The notes under the pieces: model-generated
Told to the model about the DNA's origin: nothing
Databases searched by the model: none
What the model saw: only the letters and a program-made list of their open reading frames with translations
Translations under genes and position numbers: made by a program
Assembly: GCF_014199935.1 (NCBI RefSeq)
Contig: NZ_JACHOP010000014.1
Coordinates: forward strand, 54,871-118,870
Source of the DNA: Methylorubrum rhodinum
GTDB taxonomy: Bacteria > Pseudomonadota > Alphaproteobacteria > Rhizobiales > Beijerinckiaceae
Direction of reading: 5' to 3'
DNA length: 64,000 bases
In this document: positions 35,643 through 44,278 of the stretch, in pieces
How positions within the stretch are numbered: position 1 is the stretch's first letter
Layout of the letters: each line of letters begins with the position of its first letter

Positions 35643-36188
35643 ATGCCCGGTACGTATCGGCTCGCCAAGAGCTCCCTCGCCCTCCTAGACGACCACGGCC
35701 AGTACGCTCACTGGGATCTCCCGGAGCGCCGGCTCTGGATCAAGACGCTGCCGTATAGCCGGGAGCTCCTCCGGGAGCACCCGCTCTTCGAGCGCTCGGC
35801 CGTCGCGCCCCGTTTCGGAGCATACATGCTGGGCTGGGAGCGCTCCGTGCTCAAGGCGATCCGGCACGAGGAGGACGGCGAGGTCCAAGCTCTGATTTGG
35901 CGCGCCGAGGGCCGCCGGTTCGCGCCGGGCGAGCGGGATAGCGCGACGACGACCGCGGCTGCGGCCTACGGTCAATACGGGCCGCTGTATAGGCGGGGGC
36001 GGGATTGGGTCGGCCTCTCGCGCCGTTGGGTCTGGACGGCCGGGGGCGGGCGGAGCGACGGGCTCATCGTCGGCTACTACGTGCAGCAGATGGCCGGGCT
36101 CGCCGAGGATGGCACTCCGATCCCGGTCAGGCCCCCGGGGCCTATCCCGGAGGACGACGAGGACGCCCTGGGCGGGCTCGCCCCCTAA
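35643..36188 (+). CDS. Unrecognised island protein with shared C-terminal tail
   Basis: 181 residues from ATG 35643. No domain recognised; rich in aromatic and charged residues (YAHWDLPERRLWIKTLPYSRELL, WVGLSRRWVWTAGGG). It ends EDALGGLAP, matching the LDALGTLAP end of the preceding protein. Its TAA overlaps the stop of the convergent gene at 36185. Confidence 0.6.
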   Translation: MPGTYRLAKSSLALLDDHGQYAHWDLPERRLWIKTLPYSRELLREHPLFERSAVAPRFGAYMLGWERSVLKAIRHEEDGEVQALIWRAEGRRFAPGERDSATTTAAAAYGQYGPLYRRGRDWVGLSRRWVWTAGGGRSDGLIVGYYVQQMAGLAEDGTPIPVRPPGPIPEDDEDALGGLAP

Positions 36189-36478
36189 CGTCGCAGCCAC
36201 TCCTCGTTCCGCCGGCGCGCCGCCGAGATCGCGGCCGAGTGCTCTGCCTTCTGCGCGGCGAGGTCCTCCTCGAAGGCCTGCCGCAACCGTGCGCGCAGCT
36301 CGCGGCCCTCCGCCGCGAGGGGATGCTCGGGCTGCCTCGGCTGCGACACGATCACGAGGCGGCTCGCGTACGCTGCGAAGAGTGTGAGCCGGCGGGACCG
36401 TTCGGCCGGCGGGTTGGCCAGGGCCTCGCGGGCATCGAGGACATCGGCGTCGATGGAGGCGTGATCGGGACGGCTCAC
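36185..36478 (-). CDS. Small unrecognised protein, coupled gene 3 of 3
   Basis: 97 residues from GTG 36478, whose GTGA overlaps the stop of the gene at 36475. Highly charged C-terminal helix (RARLRQAFEEDLAAQKAEHSAAISAARRRNEEWLRR) suggests a coiled coil. No family recognised. Translational coupling to two small upstream genes supports that it is real. Confidence 0.55.
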   Translation of the reverse strand: MSRPDHASIDADVLDAREALANPPAERSRRLTLFAAYASRLVIVSQPRQPEHPLAAEGRELRARLRQAFEEDLAAQKAEHSAAISAARRRNEEWLRR

Positions 36479-36663
36479 AGGCGGGCTCCGGGCAGGGTGA
36501 CAGGCACGTAGACGATGCCGTTCGGGAAGTGGCGAACGCAGTAGACGCGGGGCGGCTGCCCGGCGACGAGGCGGTCTCGGACGAGATCGCCGTCCCGTTC
36601 GGCGGTCTGGAGGCGGAGGGGCAAGCGCTCGATCGCGGCGCGGAGGGATCCTCTCCGGTTCAT
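36475..36663 (-). CDS. Small unrecognised protein, coupled gene 2 of 3
   Basis: 62 residues from ATG 36663 (MNRRGSLRAAIE), which overlaps the preceding stop as ATGA. The C-terminal half has a beta-rich PPRVYCVRHFPNGIVYVPVTL. No domain recognised. The overlaps at both ends are the main support. Confidence 0.5.
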   Translation of the reverse strand: MNRRGSLRAAIERLPLRLQTAERDGDLVRDRLVAGQPPRVYCVRHFPNGIVYVPVTLPGARL

Positions 36664-36992
36664 GCGCGCAGCCACTCATACGGGGGCTCCTGGCGGTGGT
36701 GCCGGACGCCCCAGACCTGCCCAAGATCAGCCTTCGAGCGGGGCGCCCGGCACCACGCGCGCAGGGTGGCGTCGAGCTCGGGCGAGATCCCGAGCCACGT
36801 GCAGTACCGCCCGATCGTGATGCCGACGCCGGCGGCCAGGCGGACGATCGTCGAGCGTGAGCAGCCGGTGAGCTCGTCGAGGCCGTCCTCGCGGCCGGCG
36901 ACCCGCACGTTGCAGACGCCCTCGGGGGCGCCCTCGTCGTGGCCGTGGCGGAGGCGGGTCAAGGGGGTCAGGGGGAAAGCGTTCTTGATCAC
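36660..36992 (-). CDS. Small protein with helix-turn-helix-like segment, coupled gene 1 of 3
   Basis: 110 residues from GTG 36992; longer frames upstream look non-coding. A possible HTH is seen at about 42-75 (LTGCSRSTIVRLAAGVGITIGRYCTWLGISPEL). The stop overlaps the start of the next gene (ATGA). Probably a DNA-binding accessory protein of the element, but the family is not recognised. Confidence 0.5.
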   Translation of the reverse strand: MIKNAFPLTPLTRLRHGHDEGAPEGVCNVRVAGREDGLDELTGCSRSTIVRLAAGVGITIGRYCTWLGISPELDATLRAWCRAPRSKADLGQVWGVRHHRQEPPYEWLRA

Positions 36993-37044
36993 GATGCAGC
37001 ACCACCGATGAAGAAGGGGAAGGGATAGGGGCGAGGCGCGCCAG

Positions 37045-37401
37045 TCAGCTCGGCGGCTCCGCTGCGGCCCGAGCGCGCTTCGCTGCAGACAGGCGCGCGA
37101 TGCGCTGCCTGAGGGCGTGGAGATCCGCGTCGAGGACGGACGCCCCGCTGAGATCGAGCTCCCAAACTGGGCTGTACGGCTCACCCATCACGACGAGGTG
37201 CCTCTCAATCCCGACAAGATTGCACATCCGCTCGGAGGGCAGCTTCCGGTCGCGGAGAACTTGCCCGAGGTCGCCCTCGTGCAGGCCAGTCGCCCAGGCG
37301 TAAGCGCGCTGGGAGCCTGCCAGCGCGACGCCCTCACGCATGCGGGCGATCACGTCGTCGTAAGTAACGAGGCGCACCCAGCGATCGCCTTCGGCTTCCA
37401 T
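37045..37401 (-). CDS. Cro/CI-like small DNA-binding protein
   Basis: 118 residues from ATG 37401, with GAGGAGGACC upstream. The segment from about residue 15 to 60 (YDDVIARMREGVALAGSQRAYAWATGLHEGDLGQVLRDRKLPSERM) reads as an XRE-type helix-turn-helix, and LVGIERHLVVMG follows. It heads the minus-strand group of small genes and diverges from the gene at 37554. A control-region regulator for the element is likely. The AT-rich gap 37440-37550 between the divergent genes would hold its operator. Confidence 0.6.
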   Translation of the reverse strand: MEAEGDRWVRLVTYDDVIARMREGVALAGSQRAYAWATGLHEGDLGQVLRDRKLPSERMCNLVGIERHLVVMGEPYSPVWELDLSGASVLDADLHALRQRIARLSAAKRARAAAEPPS

Positions 37402-37553
37402 CGGAGGTCCTCCTCGAACTAATCCAAGCTCAATCCCCATTGGAGCACTTGCGCAAATGCGCGTAAAGGCGAAAAATACACGTAGACGGTGCAAAATTAC
37501 CCATGATGAAGTGAAACGCTGTTCATTATCATGGGGAAAGATTGGAGTAGTCG

Positions 37554-38333
37554 ATGCTTGGACGGATTGAATGCTCGGATCTTGCCGATGTGGCCTTGCC
37601 GCCGGCGTTCCTTGACCTCGCGTGGACGCAGGCCCCGGACGGGCGCTGGATCGCCCCGCGCACGCGGCTCGCCGAGACAGCCTGGGATCGGTGCCGCAGC
37701 GGCGTGCGCGAGGCCGGCTTCGACGTTCGGGACGGCTTGGTGGCGTGGGATCTCGCCCGGGCCCCGGCCGAGCCGAAGCTCTCGTTCCGGCTCGCCGCCT
37801 GGGAGCGGGTCACCCGGGCTGAGCTCGCCGCGATTGAGGCGCGCGAGGCGGCCCGCCAGCCCGTCGACGCGGAGGCCCTCGCGGCGGTGCAGGCCGATTT
37901 GGAGGATGCGCTCGCGAGGTACGCGTGGGCCTTTCGGGACAAGGCGCCCCTCGCGGAAGGCTTCGCGGGGGCCGCGCGGCTGACGCCGGGGCAGCACCGA
38001 TTCGCGCGCGCCCTCCTGCACGAGGCCCGGGACGTCGTCGCCGCGGTCGACCGGCGGCTGGCAGAGCCGGCCGGTCAGGAAGACCTCGCGGCGGTGCAGG
38101 AGGCCGACATCCGGGAGGACCTCCTCGCCGCCTGCCGGCACCTCTCCGGCCTCGACGCCGACAGGTGCCGCGATCGGAACGGCGCAGGTTGGAGCGCTGT
38201 GACGAGTGCCGCCGGGCACCGGCTCGCGGCGGCCAGCGCGCTCGACGTCCTGCAGGCGGCCCACGCCCGGCGGCTCGTCTATCCGCACCGCGCGCAGCTG
38301 CCGTCGGCGCTGCAGGACCGGCTCGGGTTCTGA
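37554..38333 (+). CDS. Unrecognised island protein, alpha-helical
   Basis: 259 residues from ATG 37554. No recognised domain. Largely helical and Ala/Arg/Glu-rich, with an Asp-rich central part (LDADRCRDRNGAGWS). It is followed 11 bases later by another unknown gene, so the two are probably co-transcribed. Confidence 0.6.
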   Translation: MLGRIECSDLADVALPPAFLDLAWTQAPDGRWIAPRTRLAETAWDRCRSGVREAGFDVRDGLVAWDLARAPAEPKLSFRLAAWERVTRAELAAIEAREAARQPVDAEALAAVQADLEDALARYAWAFRDKAPLAEGFAGAARLTPGQHRFARALLHEARDVVAAVDRRLAEPAGQEDLAAVQEADIREDLLAACRHLSGLDADRCRDRNGAGWSAVTSAAGHRLAAASALDVLQAAHARRLVYPHRAQLPSALQDRLGF

Positions 38334-38344
38334 GGGAGGCCCTG

Positions 38345-38827
38345 ATGCTCTCGGGAATCCGTGCCGCCCTGCGCCGCCTCGTCGGCGGGAGGCCGGCCCC
38401 GGCGCCGACGGCCCGGGCGCCCTGGCCGCTGCCCGAAGTCGTCCGCGCGCCGAGGCAGTCCTGGCCGGTGGCAGAGCTCGTCCAACAGCACGCGAGGACG
38501 CTGCTGTTTCGTCACGAGCGCCTTCCGGATCCGCTGCCCCTACCCACGCCGCTCGCCGCGTGGCTCAGCCGTCTCGACGCGACGCAGCTCGGGCTCGTCA
38601 TCGGCTGCGAAGCGGGGCGCCTGCACCGGCACATCGCGAACGGGCTGGAGGGCAGCACCGCGGCGGGGCCGTTCCGCCTACCGCCGGTGCTGCCCGGGCC
38701 CGTCGCGCCCCCGCCGGCGTCGGGCGGGGGCGGCAAGGGGGGCGGCCCGACCCGCGGCACCGACCTGGCGGAGGCGCTGGCCGAGCTCGGCCTGACCGCC
38801 TCCTACACCTACCGACCGCCCCGATAA
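38345..38827 (+). CDS. Unrecognised island protein
   Basis: 160 residues from ATG 38345, with GAGGGAGG upstream. The N-terminus is Arg/Pro-rich; a helical core (VAELVQQHARTLLFRHERLP, LSRLDATQLGLVIGCEAGRLHRHIANGL) is followed by a glycine-rich linker (SGGGGKGGGP) and a short C-terminal helix. No family recognised. Confidence 0.55.
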   Translation: MLSGIRAALRRLVGGRPAPAPTARAPWPLPEVVRAPRQSWPVAELVQQHARTLLFRHERLPDPLPLPTPLAAWLSRLDATQLGLVIGCEAGRLHRHIANGLEGSTAAGPFRLPPVLPGPVAPPPASGGGGKGGGPTRGTDLAEALAELGLTASYTYRPPR

Positions 38828-38925
38828 AAAAGTGACGCGTCACGCTTTGTGACTTTCATCCCGCGAGCCGAGGGTGTGTTCGCGGCACTCGCCTTCCCCT
38901 TCCTCGCCGCCTGGGAGACCTCCCC

Positions 38926-39812
38926 GTGTTCGCTCGCCTCCTCGCTTTCCTGGCCGCGCTCTTCACCCCCATCGGGCATGCCGCGACGGCCGCCGTCTCG
39001 GGCGTCCGCTCGGCCGGCAACGCCGCCTCCTCGGCGGTGTCCGAAGCCCTCTCCATGCTGTGGGATGACCTGATGCCCGCCCGCAAGGCCGCCAGAGTCG
39101 CCGGCAAGGGCGCTGCCGCCGTGGGTCGCGGGGCCGCCCTGGCCGGAGCCGGCACCGCGATCGTGGCCGGCACCGCCGTCGAAGCCGTCGGCGGCACGGT
39201 CGGACGGACCCTCGGCGCGATGCTCCCGACCCCGCCGGTCACGGCGAAGAGCCTCGCCGACGCCGCGGTCGCCAACGATGACGCCCGCGGGCGGGCGCCC
39301 GCCGTCCCAGCCCTCACCCCAGCCCGGGCCTCGACCAGGCCCCTCTCGCCCGGGCTGCGCTGGCTCGCCCCGGAGCGCCACGGTGAGCTCGTCCAGGAGT
39401 ATGCCCACCACTGGCTCAAGCGGGACCGCGAGGCGATCTACCGCCTCCCGCCTATCGACACGACGGTGATCCAGTGGATGGGGACCCTGACGGAATCGGA
39501 GCTCCGCCTGCTCAAGCACCTGCCCGCCGAGCGGCTCGAAGCGCACATCCTGGCGCGGGACCCCGTGACCGGAACGCGGCTCTGCCTCCGGTCCCCGGCT
39601 ACGTCTCCGAGCTGCGGCCCGTCCTCAGCTTGGAGGAGCGCCTGCATCAGATGGGGTTTAGCCAAGAGGAGGCGCGCGCCCTCCTGGAGAAGGAGGCCGC
39701 CCAGGCGGCGGCTCACGATGCGGAGGAGCGCCGTTGGAAGGCCCGCCAGGAGCGCGAGGTCGACGCGGCCCCCGGCCCGGTCCCGCCGCTGCGGCCCGCC
39801 TTCGTGCGCTGA
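38926..39812 (+). pseudogene. Island gene interrupted by a -1 frameshift (or programmed shift)
   Basis: The reading frame from ATG 38926 begins with an amphipathic N-terminus and Ala-rich segment and stays protein-like to LEAHILARDPVTGTRL near 39585. After that it becomes Arg/Pro/Ser-rich nonsense. The -1 frame takes over at the same point with PPVPGYVSELRPVLSLEERLHQMGFSQEEARALLEKE and ends at TGA 39812 just before a terminator. One product of about 295 residues is therefore expected if the shift is corrected. No clear slippery heptamer is visible, so a mutation or sequencing error is likelier than programmed frameshifting. Function unknown. Confidence 0.7.
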
Positions 39813-39828
39813 GGCACCCCGCAACGCA

Positions 39829-39852
39829 AAGGCCCGCCCCGAGGCGGGCCTT
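39829..39852. terminator. Bidirectional terminator
   Basis: Inverted repeat aaggcccgcc (39829-39838) and ggcgggcctt (39843-39852) followed by cttcattt on the plus strand. It lies between the ends of two convergent genes. Confidence 0.8.
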
Positions 39853-39876
39853 CTTCATTTCACGGGGTCGGATCGC

Positions 39877-40209
39877 TCAGGCGGCGTAGCCCCGCCGGGC
39901 GGCGGCGAGTTCGGCCCGCAGAGCCATGATCTCCTGCGCCATGGCGTGGTTCTCGGCGACGAAGTTCGCCGCGGCGCGCCGGGCATGCGCGGCGGCCTGC
40001 TCAGCCACGGCGGCTCGCTGCATCGCGATCGCCTCGGCCTCGCGCGCTTCCTCCAGCCGGATCGCAAGCTCGGCGACCGAGTTCGCCGCGGCCCGGCGCT
40101 GGCGGCAGATCTCCCCGGTGAACCCCTCGACGGCCATGTGCCCTAGCGTGAGGCCCTGACCGACCCGGCTGCCGGCATCGAGGGCAAGGTAGGCTGCGTG
40201 GTGCGACAT
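39877..40209 (-). CDS. Small coiled-coil protein
   Basis: 110 residues from ATG 40209. From about residue 38 to the end it is a long Ala/Glu/Arg helix (NSVAELAIRLEEAREAEAIAMQ, FVAENHAMAQEIMALRAELAA) with heptad-like spacing. No family recognised. Convergent with the frameshifted gene, sharing its terminator. Confidence 0.55.
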   Translation of the reverse strand: MSHHAAYLALDAGSRVGQGLTLGHMAVEGFTGEICRQRRAAANSVAELAIRLEEAREAEAIAMQRAAVAEQAAAHARRAAANFVAENHAMAQEIMALRAELAAARRGYAA

Positions 40210-40412
40210 GGGGCGGCTCCGGCGGCTGTGTGCCCTGAAGATGGGCCTGGCCGGATTCTGCCGTCAACCGGGCTGGCTGCCTGTTCGACAGGTATCCCTG
40301 GCCGGAGGTAAACGCCGTGACAGGTCGCCCCCGAATACAGCCACCTCTCGGGAGTGCTTTTTGGGACGAAGAGCTGTCCCCCCGTTACTCTTATAGACTG
40401 TAACGGCTAGCC

Positions 40413-40778
40413 TCAGGAATGAATCGAGTTTCTTGAACTCCAAGCCGGGGTGAGCAGGCGCTCCTTCAGGGCCCCGACGACCTGCCGCGGGTCGTAGACG
40501 ACCGGCTCTCGACCGGCCTTTTCCGCCCTGACGCTACGAAGAAGGAGGTGTTCCTGCACGGTCCGGAGGAGCGCCGCCGGGTTGAGCGGCCGGGTCAGGG
40601 AGTGGTCGTCCCGGGAGAGGAACGAGCGCAGCGCGTCGGCGATCGCCTTGTCGAGGATGGCCGGCTCGGGGCGCCCGGCGTCGCGCCGGCGACAGCGCTC
40701 CTCAGCCTTCCTCGAACGGGCGAGTGCGCGCTCGTGCGCAGCGCGCTCCTCGGGGGGCAGTGTGAGCCGCTTGGCCAT
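40413..40778 (-). CDS. Small basic island protein
   Basis: 121 residues from ATG 40778 with a strong AAGGAGGG site. Highly charged N-terminus (MAKRLTLPPEERAAHERALARSRKAEERCRRRDAG), then a possible dimerising helix. No recognised family; the ribosome site and position favour a real gene. Confidence 0.55.
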   Translation of the reverse strand: MAKRLTLPPEERAAHERALARSRKAEERCRRRDAGRPEPAILDKAIADALRSFLSRDDHSLTRPLNPAALLRTVQEHLLLRSVRAEKAGREPVVYDPRQVVGALKERLLTPAWSSRNSIHS

Positions 40779-40945
40779 GGTATCCCTCCTTCGTCTTCCC
40801 GGAGGATGGACCCGGAGGCCGCAAGGAACCAGGACATGTCACTCTGGAGGCCGCTGAAATCGTGACGTAGGTTCCGAACCTGGACGTTTGTTTATTTTCA
40901 CGGGCGCACGTCGGTCCGACGGCGGGCGCACGGCGGCCCGTCAGA

Positions 40946-41068
40946 TCAGGCCGGCTCTAGGACGATCCGGGCCCGGAGGCCCAGCAAGGCCGTGCCGGCA
41001 GGCTGACGGTACAGGTCCCAGCCGGAGAGGTCGCCGCTGCGCAAGGCCGTCCTGACCTTGTGCGACAT
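40946..41068 (-). CDS. Possible 40-residue ORF
   Basis: ATG 41068 to TGA 40946 on the minus strand. The product contains ALRSGDLSGWDLYRQPAGTA and ends RARIVLEPA, which looks protein-like. No match recognised; could be the 3' remnant of a larger gene. The rest of the 40779-41220 gap shows no gene. Confidence 0.3.
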   Translation of the reverse strand: MSHKVRTALRSGDLSGWDLYRQPAGTALLGLRARIVLEPA

Positions 41069-41220
41069 TAATGGATTGTGGTCGGAGGTGGCCGGTCACG
41101 GACGGATCGGGATTGCTGGCCACCTCCTAACGATCGCTCTGGCAACCCCAAGCAGCCATGCTAGATAGAACAAATGCGGAACCTCTATCCTGGGATGGGG
41201 GGCCGGGGGAAGGGTCGGGG

Positions 41221-42207
41221 ATGCCGCTGCTGACGGATGCCAAGAAGGCCGATCTGCGCGTCGAGAACTTCATCTTCCACGTCGTGCACCATGGCGAGGC
41301 GGAGCCTGTGCTCTTCGACAGCACGCCCATCGGCGAGTTCGAGCCCTTCTTCATCGGGCGCGTGGTTGAGACGCTGCGCGGCAACCGCTTCGTCTTCGAG
41401 GAAAGGTCCTCCACCCTGGGGGAGCTCAGGAGCGCCGAGGGCGGCCCCGCCGCCTTCGTGGAGGCCTCGAAGGCGCTGGCCCGGCAGTTCCACAAGGACG
41501 ACGGGCGCTTCCGACGCGGCATCCTGATGGTGACGACGCTGGCGACGGGCCCCCGCAAACTCTACTCGCTCATCAAGTACGACCACGAGCGGGTCATCGC
41601 GTTCGACGTCGTCGATGCCGGCGCGGCCCTGCGCGCGGTCGTGACCGGCCTGACCGAATCGGCGAAGGCGCTCCAGAAATCCGCGCTCATCGAGTTGGAC
41701 GCCGACGGCGGCAGCCTCGTCGTGCTGGACCGCAGCAAGCCGACCGGCATCACGGACTTCTTCCGCGACTTTCTCGGGGTGCGGCGGCTGCACGGGGAGG
41801 CCGAACTCACCCAGGCCGTGACCCGTACCCTCGTCAGGACGGTGCGCGCCCACGCCGAGGAGTTGCCGGCCGAGATCACTGCGCAGGTCAAGCAGCGGTT
41901 GGTGCGCATCGCGGAGGGAAGGCCGGACTTCGACGCCGACCGGTTCTTCGGGGACTACTTCGGAGTCCACGGAACCGACGCCGTCCGCGCGACCTTCGAC
42001 CGGCACCTCGCCGGCCAGGGCTTCGACGGCGAGGGCTTCACCTTCGAGGCGACGGCGCTGCCGAACGACGGGCCGCGCAAATATCGCACGAAGGAGGGCG
42101 TCAACATCGTGGTCCCGGAGGCGGCCCGTGACACGCTAAGCATCGAGACCCAACCGGACGGCTCGACGCTCGTGACGATCCGGACCGGCCACGTGACCGA
42201 ACGATGA
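41221..42207 (+). CDS. NdpA-like (37-kDa nucleoid-associated) protein
   Basis: 328 residues from ATG 41221 (GGAAGGGTCGGGG upstream); a start at 41158 lacks a site. Family-like features: an N-terminal FIFHVVHH strand, GRFRRGILMVTTLATGPRKLYSLIKYDHERVIAFD, then LQKSALIELD, and ITDFFRDFLGVRRLHGEAELTQAVTRTLV, the region corresponding to the 'yWxdFLG' part of NdpA. Known NdpA proteins bind nucleoid DNA; paralogues occur in mobile elements. The stop overlaps the next start (ATGA), so it forms a two-gene unit with a membrane-tailed partner, which suggests an accessory or defence module. Confidence 0.7.
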   Translation: MPLLTDAKKADLRVENFIFHVVHHGEAEPVLFDSTPIGEFEPFFIGRVVETLRGNRFVFEERSSTLGELRSAEGGPAAFVEASKALARQFHKDDGRFRRGILMVTTLATGPRKLYSLIKYDHERVIAFDVVDAGAALRAVVTGLTESAKALQKSALIELDADGGSLVVLDRSKPTGITDFFRDFLGVRRLHGEAELTQAVTRTLVRTVRAHAEELPAEITAQVKQRLVRIAEGRPDFDADRFFGDYFGVHGTDAVRATFDRHLAGQGFDGEGFTFEATALPNDGPRKYRTKEGVNIVVPEAARDTLSIETQPDGSTLVTIRTGHVTER

Positions 42208-43259
42208 GCGCCGCCGGGGACATCCTCGCCGGCCTGCTCCGCGACCTGTCGGCCCGGGAGGGAGCGGCAATCTCGGAGACGGTGGGGATCTGCCGCGTCG
42301 ACGAGACGATCTGCGCCGATGCCGAAGCGCTCGCCCGCCTAGGCGAGGTCGGTCGGCTCGTCGCCGCAGAGGGCCTGGGTACCCTGAAAGTCTACGGGAC
42401 CTTCTCGGGGGAGATTGATCCCGCGACCCATCCCTACGAAGACCTGGAGACGGAACCGCTCCGCGTCGTGCTCACGAAGGCGAGCGAGCCGGGCTGGTGC
42501 TACTTCCTGACGGAAGCCGGCTTCGCGGCGTCCCTTCGGGATGACTTCGTCGCCGAGCCTCTCGCCATCTGGGTCGCGACAACCTTCGCACCCTTCGCGT
42601 CGATGACGCTGACGGTGGCCCCCTGGGGCGGCGCACGGACGCCGCCCGAGGCCGGAACGCCGCCGGAGCGGCCGCGCAAGTTGGTGCGTGACCTCACCCA
42701 CGGGCGTACCCCGCCGCTGATCGGGCCCTGGCTGCTGACGACGCCGCCCGCGACGGGCTCGGCGGTCTTCGACGCGTGGTCGGCGGTCGCGGTCGAGAAG
42801 CTCGCCTTCTCCCTGACGTACGAGGTCCGATCCGTCGACGGGGAGGAGCGCGTCGTGCTGAAGGGGCCCCGCGCCACCCCGGTGGCGGTCGTCCCCTCGT
42901 CGAGCGACTGGCCCACCCAGATCCGGGAGCCCCTGACCGAGGCCGCGACCTGGGTCTACGCCGCCCCGCGCGAGGCTGAGGCGCGGTTCCTGTTCCTGAA
43001 CAACCACCTCTCCCTCGACTGGCGCGACGGCCTGCACTGGCCCGACGGCCTCCTCCACCTGCTACCGGGCAGCCTCGCGAGCGCGAGGGAGTCCTACGCC
43101 TTCCACCTGCAGGACCAGAGCAAGGACGCGCTGAAAACGCTCGGCGATCTCAGGAAGAGCCTGCAGGACGAGGTGGCGCGCGCGCAGGCCGCGACCCGCG
43201 ACCTGCTCTCCGCGCTGTGGCGGGACCTTGCTGTCGCCGGCGTCGTGCTCGCGCTCTAA
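42204..43259 (+). CDS. Partner of the NdpA-like protein, cut short by an in-frame TAA
   Basis: 351 residues from ATG 42204, coupled to the NdpA-like gene by ATGA. No enzyme family recognised. The body is mixed alpha/beta with Pro-rich linkers (ARTPPEAGTPPERPRK), a central domain of beta type (LAFSLTYEVRSVDGEERVVLKG), and a C-terminal helix leading into a hydrophobic run (ALWRDLAVAGVVLAL). TAA at 43257-43259 then stops it in the middle of what looks like a membrane helix. The same frame stays open for another 120 codons with two more hydrophobic segments (see 43260-43619), so the ancestral protein was probably about 470 residues and membrane-anchored. Confidence 0.65.
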   Translation: MSAAGDILAGLLRDLSAREGAAISETVGICRVDETICADAEALARLGEVGRLVAAEGLGTLKVYGTFSGEIDPATHPYEDLETEPLRVVLTKASEPGWCYFLTEAGFAASLRDDFVAEPLAIWVATTFAPFASMTLTVAPWGGARTPPEAGTPPERPRKLVRDLTHGRTPPLIGPWLLTTPPATGSAVFDAWSAVAVEKLAFSLTYEVRSVDGEERVVLKGPRATPVAVVPSSSDWPTQIREPLTEAATWVYAAPREAEARFLFLNNHLSLDWRDGLHWPDGLLHLLPGSLASARESYAFHLQDQSKDALKTLGDLRKSLQDEVARAQAATRDLLSALWRDLAVAGVVLAL

Positions 43260-43619
43260 TCACCGACGGCCCCACAGATCGCGAGCGCCGAGGTCCTGCG
43301 GTGGGTGACGCTCGCGACAGCCTTCCTGCTCGCGATCAGCCTCGGCGTCACGGTCTTCGCGAACGCCCGATTCAACAGGCTCGCGGACGAGGCCCGGGCG
43401 GAGTGGCGCATGAAGCTCTACGCGTTCATCTCGAACACCGAGTGGGTGAGGCTGGTCGAGCGACCGATCCGTCGCGGTCGCGCCGTCTATCGCCTGGCCC
43501 TGCCGGTGGTCGCGACCCTTTACGTCGCGGCAGCCGTCTACCTCGTGGCGGTGGCGGAACCGGGATGGGTGTCCGCGGCCCGGGACGCGTGGGCGACGGC
43601 CGGTCCGGCGAGACCCTAG
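43260..43619 (+). pseudogene. In-frame continuation of the 42204 gene after a stop codon
   Basis: Directly after TAA 43259 the same phase reads SPTAPQIASAEVLRW and then two clear membrane helices (TLATAFLLAISLGVTVFANARF and LALPVVATLYVAAAVYLVAV) to a TAG at 43617-43619. A GTG at 43305 could start a separate protein of 104 residues, but the continuity of phase and of the hydrophobic stretch across the stop favours a nonsense mutation or readthrough in one gene. Confidence 0.65.
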
Positions 43620-43699
43620 CCGTTCGTGACCGCGGCGGCTCCCGGGACCCGACGTCATGTCGCTCCGGAGCCAATCCTCGAACCGACCATTTCCGCCAA

Positions 43700-43992
43700 G
43701 CCCGCGCCGGACTGGCGTCCGCGACCTTCGAGCCTGGCCGCGCACGGCCTGGCACACCCACCCAGCCGGCCAGACGCTGGTCGTCACCGCCGGCCTGGGC
43801 TGGGTTCAGGAACGCGGCGGGCAGAAGCGCGAGATCCGTCCCGGGGACGTGATCTGGATCCCGCCGGGCGTCGAGCACTGGCACGGCGCGACCACGACGA
43901 ACGCCATGATCCACATCGCCATCCAGAAGGCGGTCGACGGCAAGGTCGTAAGCTGGCTCGAACGGGTCGAGTACGAGCACTATCGAGACTGA
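43700..43992 (+). pseudogene. Decayed cupin-domain gene
   Basis: The 3' two-thirds are a good cupin: [37 protein letters not shown], then [22 protein letters not shown]. The preceding family segment (ASATFEPG) is found just upstream but in another frame; one base lost or gained around 43730-43740 separates them, and no proper N-terminus is present. The metal-binding His residues remain. A second cupin remnant lies at 46625. Confidence 0.75.
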
Positions 43993-44278
43993 CGGACCTT
44001 CACGACCGGCACCCTGCCGGGTTGACGTGCGCTCTCGATGCTCGGCGTCGGGCGCCTTGATGACCATCGGTCGGCGCAGACGAAGTCGACCTCACGTCGT
44101 TGGGGCCGGCGAAGGATAGGATCCCCGGAGCAGCCTATCCGATGCGTTCACGATGACTACCCGCTCGTTCCGGCATGTCGTCGTGAGCTGAGTTCAGCAG
44201 TCGCGGCGTATGAGGCTTCGGCGTCCCGGTCGCGGATCGCGCATTCGGTCCCGGGGAAGCCTCGATCGACCGCCGGCG

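Noticed and set aside
41221..43619. Kiwa system (membrane protein + DUF4868 protein)
   Set aside because: The first protein fits NdpA rather than DUF4868, and the membrane segments are at the C-terminus of a larger second protein, unlike the small four-helix KwaA.
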